A stretch of DNA of 62,500 nucleotides from Bacillus infantis NRRL B-14911 (GCF_000473245.1 NC_022524.1:105001-167500); one strand, 5' to 3'. Shown: positions 10,654 through 20,243, counted from the stretch's first letter. Notes: generated by a model from the sequence alone, not told the origin. Translations and numbers: made by a program.

Positions 10654-11346
10654 ATGCCTTATCAGGTAATTATTCCTGCTGCAGGCCAGGGGAAAAGGAT
10701 GGGCGCCGGCAAAAATAAACTTTTGCTTGAGATCCGCGGTGTGCCGGTTTTCATACACACGCTGAGGGTGTTTGAAAGCGATCCGGATTGTACTGGCATC
10801 CTGCTTGCGGTCAATCCGTCCGAGAAGGCGGAGATCCAAGAGCTTCTTGCCTTTTACGATATCAAGAAAGTCATTGGACTCGTTCCCGGTGGATCCGAAC
10901 GCCAATACAGCGTCTATAATGCGGTGAAGGAGCTGCAGGGCGATGGCATTGCCATGGTGCATGATGCGGCCCGCCCCTTCATCGACCAGCACCTGATCAG
11001 GAAGCTGACGGAGGCTGCGGATCAGGATGGCAGCGCAGTATTGGCCGTGCCAGTGAAGGATACTGTGAAAAAGGCTGCCGGCAATCAAATCCTGGAAACA
11101 GTTGAACGATCAAGTCTGTGGGCAGTCCAAACCCCACAGGCTTTTCGTGTTTCCACCCTCCTGCACATTCATCAGAAAGCGGCTGAGGAGGATTACCTCG
11201 GCACAGATGATGCCAGCCTGGCAGAACGGCTCGGCATCCCTGTGAAAATCGTTGAAGGAAATTATGATAATATCAAGCTTACAACCCCGGAGGATCTTTA
11301 TTTTGCAGAAGCGATTATCCGGAAACGTGAAGCTCGAAGTAACTGA
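10654..11346 (+). CDS. ispD: 2-C-methyl-D-erythritol 4-phosphate cytidylyltransferase
   Basis: This enzyme transfers CMP from CTP to MEP, step three of the non-mevalonate isoprenoid pathway. The 230-residue sequence begins with the nucleotide-binding glycine loop PAAGQGKRMGAGKNK (8-22). It contains VHDAARPF, typical of the metal and substrate site, and TPQAF with DDASLAE in the C-terminal half. It ends 18 bp before ispF, the usual ispD-ispF pair. Confidence 0.96.
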   Translation: MPYQVIIPAAGQGKRMGAGKNKLLLEIRGVPVFIHTLRVFESDPDCTGILLAVNPSEKAEIQELLAFYDIKKVIGLVPGGSERQYSVYNAVKELQGDGIAMVHDAARPFIDQHLIRKLTEAADQDGSAVLAVPVKDTVKKAAGNQILETVERSSLWAVQTPQAFRVSTLLHIHQKAAEEDYLGTDDASLAERLGIPVKIVEGNYDNIKLTTPEDLYFAEAIIRKREARSN

Positions 11347-11364
11347 CATAAAGGGGAATATACT

Positions 11365-11844
11365 ATGTTTCGTATTGGACAGGGCTTTGATGTACATCAA
11401 TTAACCGAAGGAAGGCCGCTGATTATCGGCGGTATTGAAATTCCCTATGAAAAGGGGCTGCTGGGCCATTCTGATGCGGATGTGCTTCTTCATACCATTG
11501 CAGACGCGTGTCTCGGGGCAATTGGGGAAGGCGATATTGGCAGACACTTTCCGGATACAGATCCTGAATTCAAGGATGCTGATTCAGCCAAGCTGCTGGA
11601 GCATGTATGGAAGATTGTAGATGAGAAAGGATATAAGCTTGTGAATGCCGATTGCACCATCATTGCGCAAATGCCGAAAATGGCGCCTTATATCGGCCAG
11701 ATGAGAGAGCGGATTGCAGAGCTGCTGCAGGCAGATGCGGACCGCATCAATGTCAAGGCAACGACAACAGAAAAGCTCGGTTTTCCGGGCAGGGGCGAAG
11801 GGATCGCTTCACAGGCTGCCGTCCTGCTGCAGAAAAAGGACTGA
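11365..11844 (+). CDS. ispF: 2-C-methyl-D-erythritol 2,4-cyclodiphosphate synthase
   Basis: This 159-residue zinc enzyme cyclises CDP-ME-2-phosphate to MEcPP, the fifth MEP-pathway step. The metal ligands are visible as Asp9 and His11 in GFDVH and His43 in LLHTIADA. The C-terminal [15 protein letters not shown] segment is the CMP-binding signature. It normally acts as a trimer. It is expressed with ispD. Confidence 0.97.
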   Translation: MFRIGQGFDVHQLTEGRPLIIGGIEIPYEKGLLGHSDADVLLHTIADACLGAIGEGDIGRHFPDTDPEFKDADSAKLLEHVWKIVDEKGYKLVNADCTIIAQMPKMAPYIGQMRERIAELLQADADRINVKATTTEKLGFPGRGEGIASQAAVLLQKKD

Positions 11845-11936
11845 GCCCCCCCGAAAAAATTAGCTTTATAAGGCAAAAACATGGTGTTAGAATATAGCAA
11901 AGAAGAAGGAAAATGACTACAATAGGAGGCTTATTC

Positions 11937-13394
11937 ATGTCTAATGAAATCAGGGTCCGCTATGCGCCAAGCCCAACCGGACATTTACATATAGGCAATG
12001 CCCGCACAGCGCTGTTCAACTATTTGTTCGCACGCTCAAAAGGCGGGAAATTCATCATCAGGATCGAGGATACCGACCTTAAGAGGAATATTGAAGGCGG
12101 AGAGGAAAGCCAGCTGAAGTATCTGCAGTGGCTTGGAATCGACTGGGATGAAAGCATTGATAAAGATGGGGGATACGGCCCGTACCGCCAGTCAGAACGG
12201 AATGATATCTACCAAGAGCTGTACCAGGAGCTCCTGGATAAAGATCTTGCTTATAAATGCTATTGCACAGAGGAAGAGCTTGAAGCAGAGCGCGAAGAGC
12301 AGATGGCAAGGGGAGACAACCCCCAATATTCCGGCAAATGCCGCCATTTGACCCAGGAGGAAAGGGAAAAGCTGGAGGCTGAAGGCCGCAGGCCAAGCAT
12401 CCGATTCATCGTGCCCAAAGGGAAGGTTTATGCATTCAATGATATGGTCAAGGACGAAGTTTCCTTTGAGTCTGACGGATTCGGCGATTTTGTCATCGTA
12501 AAGAAAGATGGAATTCCAACTTATAATTTTGCGGTGGCTGCCGATGACCATATGATGAAAATTTCCCACGTACTGCGCGGGGACGACCATATTTCCAACA
12601 CACCAAAGCAGCTGATGATCTATGAGGCCTTCGGCTGGGAGCCTCCTGTCTTTGGCCATATGACGCTCATCGTCAATGAAAGCCGCAAGAAGCTCAGCAA
12701 GCGGGATGAATCCATCATCCAGTTCATCGAGCAGTACGAAGACCTTGGCTATCTTCCGGAAGCATTATTCAACTTCATCGCCCTGCTTGGATGGTCGCCT
12801 GCCGGAGAAGAAGAGATCTTCACGAAGGAAGAGCTGATCAATATCTTTGAAGCGGACCGGCTTTCAAAGTCGCCAGCTCTGTTTGATAAGCAGAAGCTGA
12901 CATGGATGAATAACCAATACATCAAGCAGGAAGAACTCGATAAGCTGGTGGAAATTTCACTTCCTCATCTCATCAAGGCAGGAAAAGTAAGTGAAAACCT
13001 GACAGCCGCAGATGAAGAGTGGGTGCGCGGGCTCATTTCCCTTTACCAGGACCAAATGAGCTATGGCGCTGAAATCGTTGACCTTTCAGGTATCTTCTTC
13101 ACAGAGGACGTCAGCTATGATGGAGAAGCGAAAGAAGTCCTGAGCGAAGAGCAGGTGCCGGAAGTGCTTTCTGCCTTCCTGACCGAGATTGATTCCCTGG
13201 AAGATTTTACGGCAGAAGAAATCAAAGCAGCCCTGAAGGCAGTCCAGAAAGGCACAGGCCACAAAGGCAAGAAGCTGTTCATGCCTGTACGTGCAGCCAT
13301 TACAGGCCAGACACATGGACCTGATCTTCCTAAGGCCATCGCTCTTTTAGGAAAAGACAAGGTAAAAAATCGTTTGGCAAGCATTAATGATTAA
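11937..13394 (+). CDS. gltX: Glutamyl-tRNA synthetase
   Basis: This 485-residue class I synthetase charges tRNA-Glu; in Bacillus it also misacylates tRNA-Gln, which GatCAB then corrects. The HIGH-type signature is [11 protein letters not shown] (11-21), and the KMSKS-equivalent is KLSKRDES in the middle of the protein. The ATG at 11937 follows AGGAGG and gives the family N-terminus; an upstream in-frame start at 11913 has no ribosome-binding site. A promoter for the next transcript overlaps its stop codon. Confidence 0.97.
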   Translation: MSNEIRVRYAPSPTGHLHIGNARTALFNYLFARSKGGKFIIRIEDTDLKRNIEGGEESQLKYLQWLGIDWDESIDKDGGYGPYRQSERNDIYQELYQELLDKDLAYKCYCTEEELEAEREEQMARGDNPQYSGKCRHLTQEEREKLEAEGRRPSIRFIVPKGKVYAFNDMVKDEVSFESDGFGDFVIVKKDGIPTYNFAVAADDHMMKISHVLRGDDHISNTPKQLMIYEAFGWEPPVFGHMTLIVNESRKKLSKRDESIIQFIEQYEDLGYLPEALFNFIALLGWSPAGEEEIFTKEELINIFEADRLSKSPALFDKQKLTWMNNQYIKQEELDKLVEISLPHLIKAGKVSENLTAADEEWVRGLISLYQDQMSYGAEIVDLSGIFFTEDVSYDGEAKEVLSEEQVPEVLSAFLTEIDSLEDFTAEEIKAALKAVQKGTGHKGKKLFMPVRAAITGQTHGPDLPKAIALLGKDKVKNRLASIND

Positions 13395-13419
13395 CATCTT
13401 GGCAAAAATGTAATATAGT
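13391..13419 (+). promoter_or_regulatory. SigA-type promoter of the cysE T-box transcript
   Basis: TTAACA (13391-13396), 17 bp, TATAGT (13414-13419). It overlaps the gltX stop and would start transcription just upstream of the T-box leader. Read-through from gltX is also possible because no terminator is seen between them. Confidence 0.7.
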
Positions 13420-13450
13420 AAGAGTAATTCAAATTTCATGATTCAAAAGT

Positions 13451-13716
13451 GTTGAAGAGGAAGAGTAGAAAAATGATGCTTCATAGCCTGGCCCATAACG
13501 GGATAAGGCTGAAAGAGAGAACCATCACCGGCTGAAAGTGGTTCAGGCCCCTCATTTTTTGAAGTGCCCCTCTGAGTCCCATTTCGAAAATGCAGAGTAG
13601 ATTTGGGCGGATTTCCTACCGTTAACAGGGCAGAGTTGGGGCCTTTTTTACATGTGCCTAAACAGAGTGGAACCGCGCTTTCAGCGTCTCTGTCATTATG
13701 ACAGGGGCGCTTTTTT
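13451..13716 (+). promoter_or_regulatory. T-box leader, probably tRNA-Cys responsive
   Basis: The T-box core AGAGTGGAACCGCG (13664-13677) pairs in an antiterminator competing with a terminator: AGCGTCTCTGTCA (13683-13695) with TGACAGGGGCGCT (13699-13711), then a T-run. Stem I closes with AGAGG/CCTCT. Its internal loop carries AGTA (13464-13467) opposite GAAGTGC, where TGC at 13565-13567 is the likely cysteine specifier. Uncharged tRNA-Cys should stabilise the antiterminator and switch on cysE-cysS. The specifier assignment is inferred from the fold and from the downstream genes; the T-box itself is clear. Confidence 0.93.
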
Positions 13717-13886
13717 GTTGTTAAGGATCAAAGCTTGCCGGGCTTGAATAAACAGCCCGAGGCCTGCTTGAGCACCCGGTCACTCGTATATGAGCCGCTC
13801 CGGAAGGGAATTCCCTGAAGGGATGCAGGCTGTCCGGAAGATAAATTTCAACCGTCAGATAGGCAAAAACAGGGAGGGGAGAACAA

Positions 13887-14537
13887 ATGTTCCGAAGGCT
13901 TAAAGAGGATATAGAGGTGGTTTTTGACCAGGACCCCGCAGCCAGGAGTTATATTGAAGTTATACTTACGTATTCCGGAGTCCATGCCATATGGGCACAT
14001 CGGCTGGCACATGCCCTGTTCAAAAGGAAATTCTATTTTTGGGCCCGGGTTGTTTCCCAGATCAGCCGATTCTTCACCGGTATTGAGATCCACCCTGGTG
14101 CAAAAATCGGCCGGCGTTTCTTCATTGACCACGGCATGGGCGTAGTGATCGGCGAGACATGCGAAATAGGCGATAATGTGACGGTGTTCCAGGGAGTCAC
14201 CCTCGGCGGGACCGGCAAGGAAAAAGGAAAACGCCACCCGACCATCAAAGATAATGCCCTGATAGCCACCGGTGCGAAGGTTTTAGGTTCCATCACCATC
14301 GGCGAGAACTCGAAAGTGGGAGCGGGGTCGGTCGTCCTTAGGGATGTTCCCCCCAATTCAACGGTAGTGGGGATTCCGGGCAAGGTGGTCATCAAAGATG
14401 GCGTAAAGCTTAAGAAGGATCTCAACCACAGCGATCTGCCCGATCCAGTGAGCGACAGGCTGGTCGAGATGGAGAAGAAGCTTCAGGAGATGCAGGTCGA
14501 ACTGGAGGATTTGAGAAGAGAAAGGAGCCTTAAATAA
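13887..14537 (+). CDS. cysE: Serine O-acetyltransferase
   Basis: This 216-residue left-handed parallel beta-helix enzyme makes O-acetylserine from serine and acetyl-CoA, the committed step to cysteine. The hexapeptide repeats include [20 protein letters not shown], and the catalytic-region text [20 protein letters not shown] is intact. The C-terminal tail is a short charged helix. It starts 170 bp after the T-box terminator and overlaps cysS by one base (TAATG), so the amino acid and its tRNA charging are made together. Confidence 0.96.
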   Translation: MFRRLKEDIEVVFDQDPAARSYIEVILTYSGVHAIWAHRLAHALFKRKFYFWARVVSQISRFFTGIEIHPGAKIGRRFFIDHGMGVVIGETCEIGDNVTVFQGVTLGGTGKEKGKRHPTIKDNALIATGAKVLGSITIGENSKVGAGSVVLRDVPPNSTVVGIPGKVVIKDGVKLKKDLNHSDLPDPVSDRLVEMEKKLQEMQVELEDLRRERSLK

Positions 14538-15934
14538 TGGCAATTGCTATTTATAATACAATGTCCAGGCAGAAGGAAGAGTTTATCCCCCTTGAAGAAG
14601 GGAAAGTCAAAATGTATGTATGCGGACCGACCGTATATAACTATATCCATATAGGAAATGCCCGTCCGCCGATCGTTTTTGATACGGTAAGAAGATATCT
14701 GGAGTTCAGGGGCTATGATGTGCAATATATCTCCAATTTTACGGATGTGGATGATAAGCTGATCAGAGCTGCCAAGGAGCTTGGGGAGGATGTTCCATCC
14801 ATTGCCGAGCGTTTCATCGATGCATATTTTGAGGATGTGTCAGCGCTTGGGTGCAAACGGGCGGATGTGCACCCGCGCGTAACTGAGAGCATGGATCTTA
14901 TCATCCAGTTCATCGAGGCCCTGATTGAGAAAGGATTTGCCTATGAATCAAATGGAGATGTGTATTTCCACACCAGAAGATTCGATGAATACGGCAAGCT
15001 GTCACAGCAATCCATTGACGAACTCCGTGTCGGAGCCAGGATTGCTGTAGGGGAGAAAAAGCAGGATGCCCTTGACTTTGCACTCTGGAAAACGGCGAAA
15101 GAAGGAGAGATATCCTGGGAAAGCCCATGGGGCAAAGGACGTCCGGGCTGGCATATCGAGTGCTCTGCCATGGCGAGGAAATATCTTGGCGACACGATTG
15201 ATATCCATGCCGGCGGCCAGGATCTCTCGTTCCCGCACCACGAAAATGAAATCGCCCAGTCCGAAGCGCTGACAGGCAAGACATTTGCGCGCTATTGGAT
15301 GCATAACGGGTATATTAATATCAATAATGAGAAGATGTCCAAGTCGCTTGGCAACTTTGTCCTTGTGCATGACATCATCAAAAAGCATGATCCGCAGGTT
15401 TTGAGATTCTTCATGCTTTCTGTCCATTACCGCCACCCGATCAATTACAGCGATGAGCTGCTTGAAAATACACGCAGCGGGCTGGAAAGAATCACAACTT
15501 CTTATCAGAACCTTGCACACCGGAAGGAAGCAAGCGCCGAGCTGACAGACAACAACAGCGAATGGCTGAAGAAGATTGAAGATCTCCACGGGGAATTTAT
15601 CAAGGAAATGGATGATGACTTCAATACAGCAAACGGGATCTCCGTCCTGTTCGAGCTTTCAAGGCAGGCGAATTATTATCTGCTGGAAAAGAATACGAGC
15701 GTCGAAGTAATCGAAGCCTTCATGAAAGAATTTGAAATTCTGTTCGATGTCCTCGGTCTGTCGCTTGGCGGCGAAGAGCTGCTGGATGATGAGATCGATG
15801 CGCTGATTGAAAAGCGCAACCAGGCGAGGAAAGAGCGGAACTTCCAGCTTTCCGACCAGATCCGTGATCAGCTGAAGGAAATGAACATCATTCTGGAAGA
15901 TACGGCCCAGGGCACAAGATGGAAAAGAGGCTGA
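14537..15934 (+). CDS. cysS: Cysteinyl-tRNA synthetase
   Basis: The 465-residue class I synthetase charges tRNA-Cys. Cys29 in MYVCGPTVY belongs to the zinc site that discriminates cysteine. HIGN is at 38-41 and KMSKS at 266-270. The downstream anticodon-binding helical domain is complete. Its ATG overlaps the cysE stop, and mrnC starts 4 bp after its stop. Expression should be governed by the upstream T-box. Confidence 0.97.
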   Translation: MAIAIYNTMSRQKEEFIPLEEGKVKMYVCGPTVYNYIHIGNARPPIVFDTVRRYLEFRGYDVQYISNFTDVDDKLIRAAKELGEDVPSIAERFIDAYFEDVSALGCKRADVHPRVTESMDLIIQFIEALIEKGFAYESNGDVYFHTRRFDEYGKLSQQSIDELRVGARIAVGEKKQDALDFALWKTAKEGEISWESPWGKGRPGWHIECSAMARKYLGDTIDIHAGGQDLSFPHHENEIAQSEALTGKTFARYWMHNGYININNEKMSKSLGNFVLVHDIIKKHDPQVLRFFMLSVHYRHPINYSDELLENTRSGLERITTSYQNLAHRKEASAELTDNNSEWLKKIEDLHGEFIKEMDDDFNTANGISVLFELSRQANYYLLEKNTSVEVIEAFMKEFEILFDVLGLSLGGEELLDDEIDALIEKRNQARKERNFQLSDQIRDQLKEMNIILEDTAQGTRWKRG

Positions 15935-15938
15935 CGTC

Positions 15939-16364
15939 ATGCTCCGCTACGGAAATAAAGTCAATGAAAAGCAGCTGAACAGCCTCGCGCTTGCCTATAT
16001 GGGCGATGCTGTATTTGAGCAGTATGTACGGAATCACTTGATCCAGAAGGGGACCGTGAGGCCGAACTTCCTTCATAAAGAGGCGACGGCTTATGTATCC
16101 GCCAAGGCGCAGTCCTATGTGATCCATAAATTCCTTGAAGCGGACTTTCTGGATGAAGAGGAAGCTGCCGTTGTCAGGAGGGGGCGGAATGCCAAGTCCG
16201 GAACCATCCCGAAAAATACTGATGTGCAGACATACCGGTACAGCACTGCATTTGAAGCGCTGATTGGCTATCTATATTTAGCTGGAGCGGAGGAGCGGCT
16301 GGAGGAAATCATCTCTGCCGCCTTCCTTCACGCCGAAGAAAGGAAAGGGGGGCAAGGAAAGTGA
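15939..16364 (+). CDS. mrnC: Mini-ribonuclease III
   Basis: This 141-residue RNase III catalytic domain without a double-stranded RNA-binding domain matures the ends of 23S rRNA in Bacillus. The signature region is [21 protein letters not shown] split around Asp/Glu ligands, with a second acidic cluster at [13 protein letters not shown]. The stop overlaps the rlmB start by four bases (GTGA). It sits between a tRNA synthetase and an rRNA methylase, an RNA-processing context. Confidence 0.95.
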   Translation: MLRYGNKVNEKQLNSLALAYMGDAVFEQYVRNHLIQKGTVRPNFLHKEATAYVSAKAQSYVIHKFLEADFLDEEEAAVVRRGRNAKSGTIPKNTDVQTYRYSTAFEALIGYLYLAGAEERLEEIISAAFLHAEERKGGQGK

Positions 16365-17104
16365 GCCAGGATTTTATTATTGGGAAAAACCCCGTGCTGG
16401 AAGCCTTAAGGGCTGAGCGGGATATCAACAAGATTTTTATAGCGGAAGGATCCCAGGGCGGGCAAATGCAGCAGGTTATCGGCCTTGCCAAAACAAACGG
16501 GGTGCTTGTGCAGTTTGTGCCGAAGAAGAAGCTTGACCAGATGGCAGAAGGAATTCACCAGGGCGTCGTGGCAGCGGTCGCGGCCTATGAGTACGCAGAG
16601 GTGGATGATCTCTTCGCGGCAGCGGAGAAAAAGAATGAAGCTCCGTTTTTCCTGCTGCTGGATGAGATTGAAGACCCCCATAACCTGGGCTCCATCATGA
16701 GGACGGCAGATGCTGTCGGTGCCCATGGCATCATCATTCCGAAAAGAAGGGCAGTGGGGCTGACCGCCACAGTGGCGAAGGCATCGACCGGTGCAATCGA
16801 GCATATCCCCGTCGCAAGAGTGACCAATTTGGCCAGGACGATTGATGAGCTGAAGGAAAAAGGTGTCTGGATCGCCGGGACGGATGCAAAGGGAAGCGAG
16901 GATTACCGCCGTTTTGACGGAACTATGCCGCTGGGCCTTGTGATCGGCAGTGAAGGAAAGGGGATGGGCCGCCTGATCCGCGACAAGTGCGATTTTCTGA
17001 TCCATTTGCCGATGGCCGGGCATGTAACATCTCTGAACGCTTCTGTTGCAGCAGCACTTTTAATGTATGAGGTATACCGCAAACGCCATCCGCTAGAGGG
17101 ATAA
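16361..17104 (+). CDS. rlmB: 23S rRNA (guanosine-2'-O-)-methyltransferase RlmB
   Basis: This 247-residue SPOUT-family enzyme matches the group that methylates G2251 in the ribosomal P loop. The N-terminal substrate-binding domain begins with [11 protein letters not shown]. The SAM-binding trefoil knot shows [27 protein letters not shown] and [12 protein letters not shown]. The GTG start overlaps the mrnC stop. The exact modified base is inferred from the family. Confidence 0.92.
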   Translation: MSQDFIIGKNPVLEALRAERDINKIFIAEGSQGGQMQQVIGLAKTNGVLVQFVPKKKLDQMAEGIHQGVVAAVAAYEYAEVDDLFAAAEKKNEAPFFLLLDEIEDPHNLGSIMRTADAVGAHGIIIPKRRAVGLTATVAKASTGAIEHIPVARVTNLARTIDELKEKGVWIAGTDAKGSEDYRRFDGTMPLGLVIGSEGKGMGRLIRDKCDFLIHLPMAGHVTSLNASVAAALLMYEVYRKRHPLEG

Positions 17105-17107
17105 AAG

Positions 17108-17617
17108 ATGGACATCCTTATAGTGGACGGCTATAACATCATTGGCGCCTGGCCTGATCTCAGGGAGCTGAAGAACAAGGATCTTGGTGCAGCAAGGGAC
17201 AAGCTTGTAGAAAAGATGGCGGAATTCCAGGGATACTCAGGATACCGGGTCATCATCGTCTTTGATGCCCATTATGTCAAAGGAACAGAGAAAAAGTTCA
17301 AGAACTATAAAGTCGAGGTTGTTTTTACAAAAGAAAATGAGTCAGCAGATGAACGCATTGAAAAACTCGCCATCAGCCTGAACAACATTAAAACACAAAT
17401 CCATGTCGCCACGTCCGATTATACCGAGCAATGGGCCATTTTCGGACAGGGCGCCCTGCGCATATCCGCGCGGGAGCTGTTGATCGAGATGGAGAGCACG
17501 GAAAAAAGGATCGAAAAAAAGGTGAAGAAAATCCAGGAAAAAAAGCCGGTTTCAAAGATCCCGCTCACTGATGAAGTGGCAGAAATTTTTGAAAAATGGC
17601 GCAGAGGACAGAAATGA
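17108..17617 (+). CDS. rae1: Ribosome-dependent mRNA endonuclease Rae1 (YacP)
   Basis: This 169-residue NYN/PIN-like nuclease enters the ribosomal A site and cuts certain mRNAs in a translation-dependent way. The N-terminal IVDGYNIIGAWP carries the catalytic aspartate, with further acidic residues in VFDAHYV and ADERIEKLA. The C-terminal helix is rich in Lys/Glu. It starts 3 bp after rlmB and ends just before the sigH promoter, whose -35 box begins 5 bp past its stop. Confidence 0.93.
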   Translation: MDILIVDGYNIIGAWPDLRELKNKDLGAARDKLVEKMAEFQGYSGYRVIIVFDAHYVKGTEKKFKNYKVEVVFTKENESADERIEKLAISLNNIKTQIHVATSDYTEQWAIFGQGALRISARELLIEMESTEKRIEKKVKKIQEKKPVSKIPLTDEVAEIFEKWRRGQK

Positions 17618-17621
17618 GCGG

Positions 17622-17651
17622 TTGACGCTCAAAATTTTCCTGCTGTATAAT
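17622..17651 (+). promoter_or_regulatory. SigA-type promoter of sigH
   Basis: TTGACG (17622-17627), 18 bp, TATAAT (17646-17651), 39 bp before the chosen sigH start. In B. subtilis the equivalent promoter is repressed by AbrB; AbrB has no sharp motif to check here. Confidence 0.85.
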
Positions 17652-17689
17652 ATTTCTATCCAGTGGTTTGTGCGGTCAGGGGGATCTGT

Positions 17690-18349
17690 GTGAGTACCGA
17701 TTTCAAGACGATGATCAACGAAGAGGAAAAGAATTATCTTCAGCTCGAAGATGAAGAGATAATTGAATTGGTCCACAGGGGCGAGAGCGAGGCTTTGGAT
17801 TATCTGATCCAAAAGTACCGGAATTTCGTGCGTGCCAAGGCAAGGTCCTATTTCCTGATAGGCGCTGATAAAGAAGACATCGTCCAGGAGGGCATGATCG
17901 GCCTCTATAAGGCCATCAGGGACTTCAAAGAGGACAAGCTGTCTTCCTTCAAGGCGTTTGCCGAGCTGTGCATCACCCGGCAGATCATAACAGCGATCAA
18001 AACCGCCACCCGCCAAAAGCATATACCGCTCAATTCCTATGTTTCGCTTGATAAGCCGATTTATGATGAAGAATCGGACAGGACGCTGATGGATGTGATC
18101 TCCGGCGCCAAGGTGATGGACCCGGAAGAGCTGATCATCAACCAGGAGGAATTCGACAACATTGAAGTGAAAATGTCCGAGCTCCTGAGCGATCTGGAAA
18201 GGAAGGTCCTTGCCCTCTATCTTGACGGGCAGTCCTATCAGGAAATCTCCGAGGAGCTGAACAGGCATGTGAAGTCGATTGACAACGCCCTGCAGCGGGT
18301 CAAGAGGAAGCTGGAGAGATATCTTGAAGTCCGCGAATTTTCATTGTAA
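17690..18349 (+). CDS. sigH: RNA polymerase sigma-H (Spo0H)
   Basis: This 219-residue sigma-70 family factor drives early sporulation and transition-state genes. Region 2 shows RNFVRAKARSYFLIGADKED with IVQEGMIGLYKAIRDFK. Region 4 carries the helix-turn-helix YQEISEELNRHVKSIDNALQ split by a short loop. The GTG at 17690 lies 6 bp after AGGGGG and gives the family length (218). A GTG at 17663 in the same frame has no ribosome-binding site and was rejected. Confidence 0.95.
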   Translation: MSTDFKTMINEEEKNYLQLEDEEIIELVHRGESEALDYLIQKYRNFVRAKARSYFLIGADKEDIVQEGMIGLYKAIRDFKEDKLSSFKAFAELCITRQIITAIKTATRQKHIPLNSYVSLDKPIYDEESDRTLMDVISGAKVMDPEELIINQEEFDNIEVKMSELLSDLERKVLALYLDGQSYQEISEELNRHVKSIDNALQRVKRKLERYLEVREFSL

Positions 18350-18397
18350 AGCCAATTATTACAAATAGATCCTTATTTCCTATGATTCTGACTCTTA

Positions 18398-18426
18398 TTG
18401 ACATGATAGGGGTGCCATGTTAAAGT
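18398..18426 (+). promoter_or_regulatory. SigA-type promoter of rpmGB-secE
   Basis: A perfect TTGACA (18398-18403), 17 bp, TAAAGT (18421-18426), 37 bp before rpmGB. No clear terminator separates sigH from it. Confidence 0.85.
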
Positions 18427-18463
18427 TTGTAAGGAAACAGACAAGCAATAAGAAGGTGCCGAT

Positions 18464-18607
18464 ATGAGGAAAAAAGTTGTACTGGCTTGTGCAGAATGCG
18501 GGTCCCGCAACTATTCGACCATGAGCAATAAAGAATCAGAGCGTATGGAATTAAAAAAGTTCTGTGATACATGCAAGGCTCATACTGTCCACCGGGAAAC
18601 AAAATAG
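18464..18607 (+). CDS. rpmGB: 50S ribosomal protein L33 (zinc-binding form)
   Basis: This 47-residue protein translates from an ATG preceded by AGAAGGTG. It has the two CxxC pairs of the zinc-containing L33 type (Cys9/12 and Cys34/37), and the sequence reads [18 protein letters not shown]. Bacillus often carries additional L33 genes elsewhere; this locus next to secE-nusG is the rpmGB position. Zinc-binding versions are usually used when zinc is sufficient. Confidence 0.93.
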   Translation: MRKKVVLACAECGSRNYSTMSNKESERMELKKFCDTCKAHTVHRETK

Positions 18608-18664
18608 CAATAGCACTCATCCATAGATCAGCAAGCAACCCTTGAAAGTTGGAGGTTACGAACC

Positions 18665-18835
18665 GTGAATTTTTTCCGTGATATTGGACGCGAAATGAGA
18701 AAGGTCAGCTGGCCAAAGCGCAAGGAGCTCACCAGCTATACGATAACAGTCCTTGTGACAGTAACGTTCTTCGCCCTTTTCTTCGCCGTTCTTGACTTAG
18801 GTATTTCTGAATTGATTCGTTTAATTCTTGAATAA
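18665..18835 (+). CDS. secE: Preprotein translocase subunit SecE
   Basis: This 56-residue single-span membrane protein clamps the SecY channel. The amphipathic N-terminal part (REMRKVSWPKRKELTSYT) contains the conserved VSWP motif. One hydrophobic segment follows (about 26-48). The GTG start at 18665 follows GGAGGTTACGAACC. It belongs to the conserved rpmG-secE-nusG order. Confidence 0.95.
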   Translation: MNFFRDIGREMRKVSWPKRKELTSYTITVLVTVTFFALFFAVLDLGISELIRLILE

Positions 18836-18848
18836 CTCCTGTAATCTC

Positions 18849-18858
18849 ATGGTATAAT
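18849..18858 (+). promoter_or_regulatory. Extended -10 promoter candidate before nusG
   Basis: TGGTATAAT reads as an extended -10 element (TGn TATAAT, with TATAAT at 18853-18858). A weak TTGAAT lies 19 bp upstream, inside the end of secE. The predicted start near 18865 precedes a short terminator by about 20 nt. Confidence 0.5.
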
Positions 18859-18884
18859 GGAGAATAACACAGGAAACTTCTGCA

Positions 18885-18906
18885 AAGCCCGGAAACGGGT
18901 TTTTTC
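18885..18906 (+). terminator. Short terminator-like hairpin between secE and nusG
   Basis: AAAGCCCG-GAAA-CGGGTTTTTTT forms a GC stem with a GNRA-type GAAA loop followed directly by a T-run. It would end transcripts from both the rpmGB-secE promoter and the extended -10 promoter just upstream, unless it is regulated. Confidence 0.75.
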
Positions 18907-18923
18907 ATTTGCTTAAAAAAAAG

Positions 18924-18999
18924 ACAGGCATCCGCGCCTGTTTTGGCCTGGGAAGAGCGGAACTCTTTAAGGGAGCCGGAGGAGTAAACAGGATCCGGC
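18924..18999 (+). other. Structured leader of nusG, two more hairpins
   Basis: ACAGGC (18924-18929) pairs with GCCTGT (18936-18941), followed by a short T-run. GCCGGA (18975-18980) pairs with TCCGGC (18994-18999). Together with the terminator just upstream, the 247-bp secE-nusG gap holds three perfect hairpins and no gene. Confidence 0.6.
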
Positions 19000-19082
19000 C
19001 GTGTTCACAGGTATATTGGAAACCTACAGAGGGAAGTTTGATTTTATTTAGACAGGGAGGGAAGGACGAACAGTCCTCTTGA

Positions 19083-19616
19083 ATGGAAAAAAACTGGTAT
19101 GTAGTCCATACTTATTCAGGTTATGAAAACAAAGTAAAAGCCAACCTGGAAAAACGGGTGGAAACAATGGCGATGCAAGATAAGATCTTCCGCGTGATTG
19201 TGCCTGAAGAAGAAGAAACAGATATTAAGAACGGCAAGAAAAAAGTGGTGAAGCGAAAGGTATTCCCGGGTTATGTGCTTGTCGAGATCGTCATGACAGA
19301 CGACTCCTGGTATGTAGTCCGCAATACACCGGGCGTTACAGGGTTCGTCGGTTCGGCAGGGTCGGGCTCAAAGCCGACGCCATTGCTCCCTGAGGAAGTA
19401 AATGTTATCCTTAAGCGCATGGGCGTTGATGAAAAGCGCGTGGACATCGACTTCGAAATCGGCGAGACCGTCAAGGTGAACGAAGGTCCTTTTGCGAACT
19501 TCACGGGCTCCATTGAAGAGATTGATAAAGACAAAGCGAAGATCAAAGTTCTGGTTAATATGTTCGGGCGGGAAACTCCTGTCGAGCTCGATTTTACACA
19601 AATTGAAAAATTATAG
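19083..19616 (+). CDS. nusG: Transcription termination/antitermination factor NusG
   Basis: The 177-residue protein has an N-terminal NGN domain (WYVVHTYSGYENKVKANLE) that contacts the RNA polymerase clamp and a C-terminal KOW domain (about 126-175, VNEGPFANFTGSIEEI). In Bacillus it promotes sequence-specific pausing. The start overlaps no neighbour. A candidate ribosome-binding site (GGGAGGGAAGGA) is about 20 bp upstream, somewhat far, and the bases just before the ATG are not strongly Shine-Dalgarno-like. Confidence 0.96.
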   Translation: MEKNWYVVHTYSGYENKVKANLEKRVETMAMQDKIFRVIVPEEEETDIKNGKKKVVKRKVFPGYVLVEIVMTDDSWYVVRNTPGVTGFVGSAGSGSKPTPLLPEEVNVILKRMGVDEKRVDIDFEIGETVKVNEGPFANFTGSIEEIDKDKAKIKVLVNMFGRETPVELDFTQIEKL

Positions 19617-19626
19617 CCTGAAAAAC

Positions 19627-19655
19627 TTGAAATCCGCTTTTAAAAATGTTACTAT
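19627..19655 (+). promoter_or_regulatory. SigA-type promoter of rplK-rplA
   Basis: TTGAAA (19627-19632), 17 bp, TACTAT (19650-19655), starting 10 bp after nusG and leaving a leader of about 125 nt before rplK. Confidence 0.7.
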
Positions 19656-19789
19656 TTCATAGGTCAGTATGTCTCGGACAACGAGGCTGGACAAATTGCT
19701 ATGTTCTTTATTTTTAATATAAAGACTACAAGTTGAGTGGGAGGGAAATTCCCTATTACCACATCACGGACTTTAAGGAGGTGTGTCTC

Positions 19790-20215
19790 GTGGCTAAAAA
19801 AGTTATCAAGGTAGTTAAATTGCAAATCCCTGCTGGTAAAGCAAATCCAGCACCGCCAGTTGGTCCTGCATTGGGTCAAGCCGGTGTTAACATCATGGGA
19901 TTCTGTAAAGAGTTTAATGCTCGTACAGCTGAACAGGCTGGACTGATCATCCCTGTTGAAATCTCGGTTTTTGAAGACCGTTCATTTACATTTATTACGA
20001 AAACTCCTCCTGCTGCCGTTCTTCTTAAGAAAGCGGCTGGAATCGAGTCTGGTTCTGGTGAACCAAACCGTAATAAAGTAGCAACAGTTAAGCGTGATAA
20101 AGTACGCGAGATTGCTGAGACTAAAATGCCTGACTTAAATGCTGCTAGCGTTGAATCCGCTATGCGCATGGTAGAAGGTACTGCACGCAGCATGGGTATC
20201 GTCATCGAAGACTGA
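19790..20215 (+). CDS. rplK: 50S ribosomal protein L11
   Basis: This 141-residue protein of the GTPase-associated centre binds the 23S rRNA thiostrepton loop. The proline-rich N-terminus ([20 protein letters not shown]) and C-terminal RNA-binding domain ([19 protein letters not shown]) are intact. The GTG start at 19790 follows AAGGAGGTGTG and gives exactly the usual 141 residues; an upstream in-frame start (19733) adds 19 residues not found in the family. L11 is also needed for RelA-type stringent signalling. Confidence 0.97.
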   Translation: MAKKVIKVVKLQIPAGKANPAPPVGPALGQAGVNIMGFCKEFNARTAEQAGLIIPVEISVFEDRSFTFITKTPPAAVLLKKAAGIESGSGEPNRNKVATVKRDKVREIAETKMPDLNAASVESAMRMVEGTARSMGIVIED

Positions 20216-20243
20216 TCCATGCTCGAAGATTAGGTTCTAACGG

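Noticed and set aside
13864-13886. tRNA genes near rRNA operons or T-box
   Set aside because: No cloverleaf or TTCGAATC-type T-arm was found next to 5S, 16S or elsewhere in the window.
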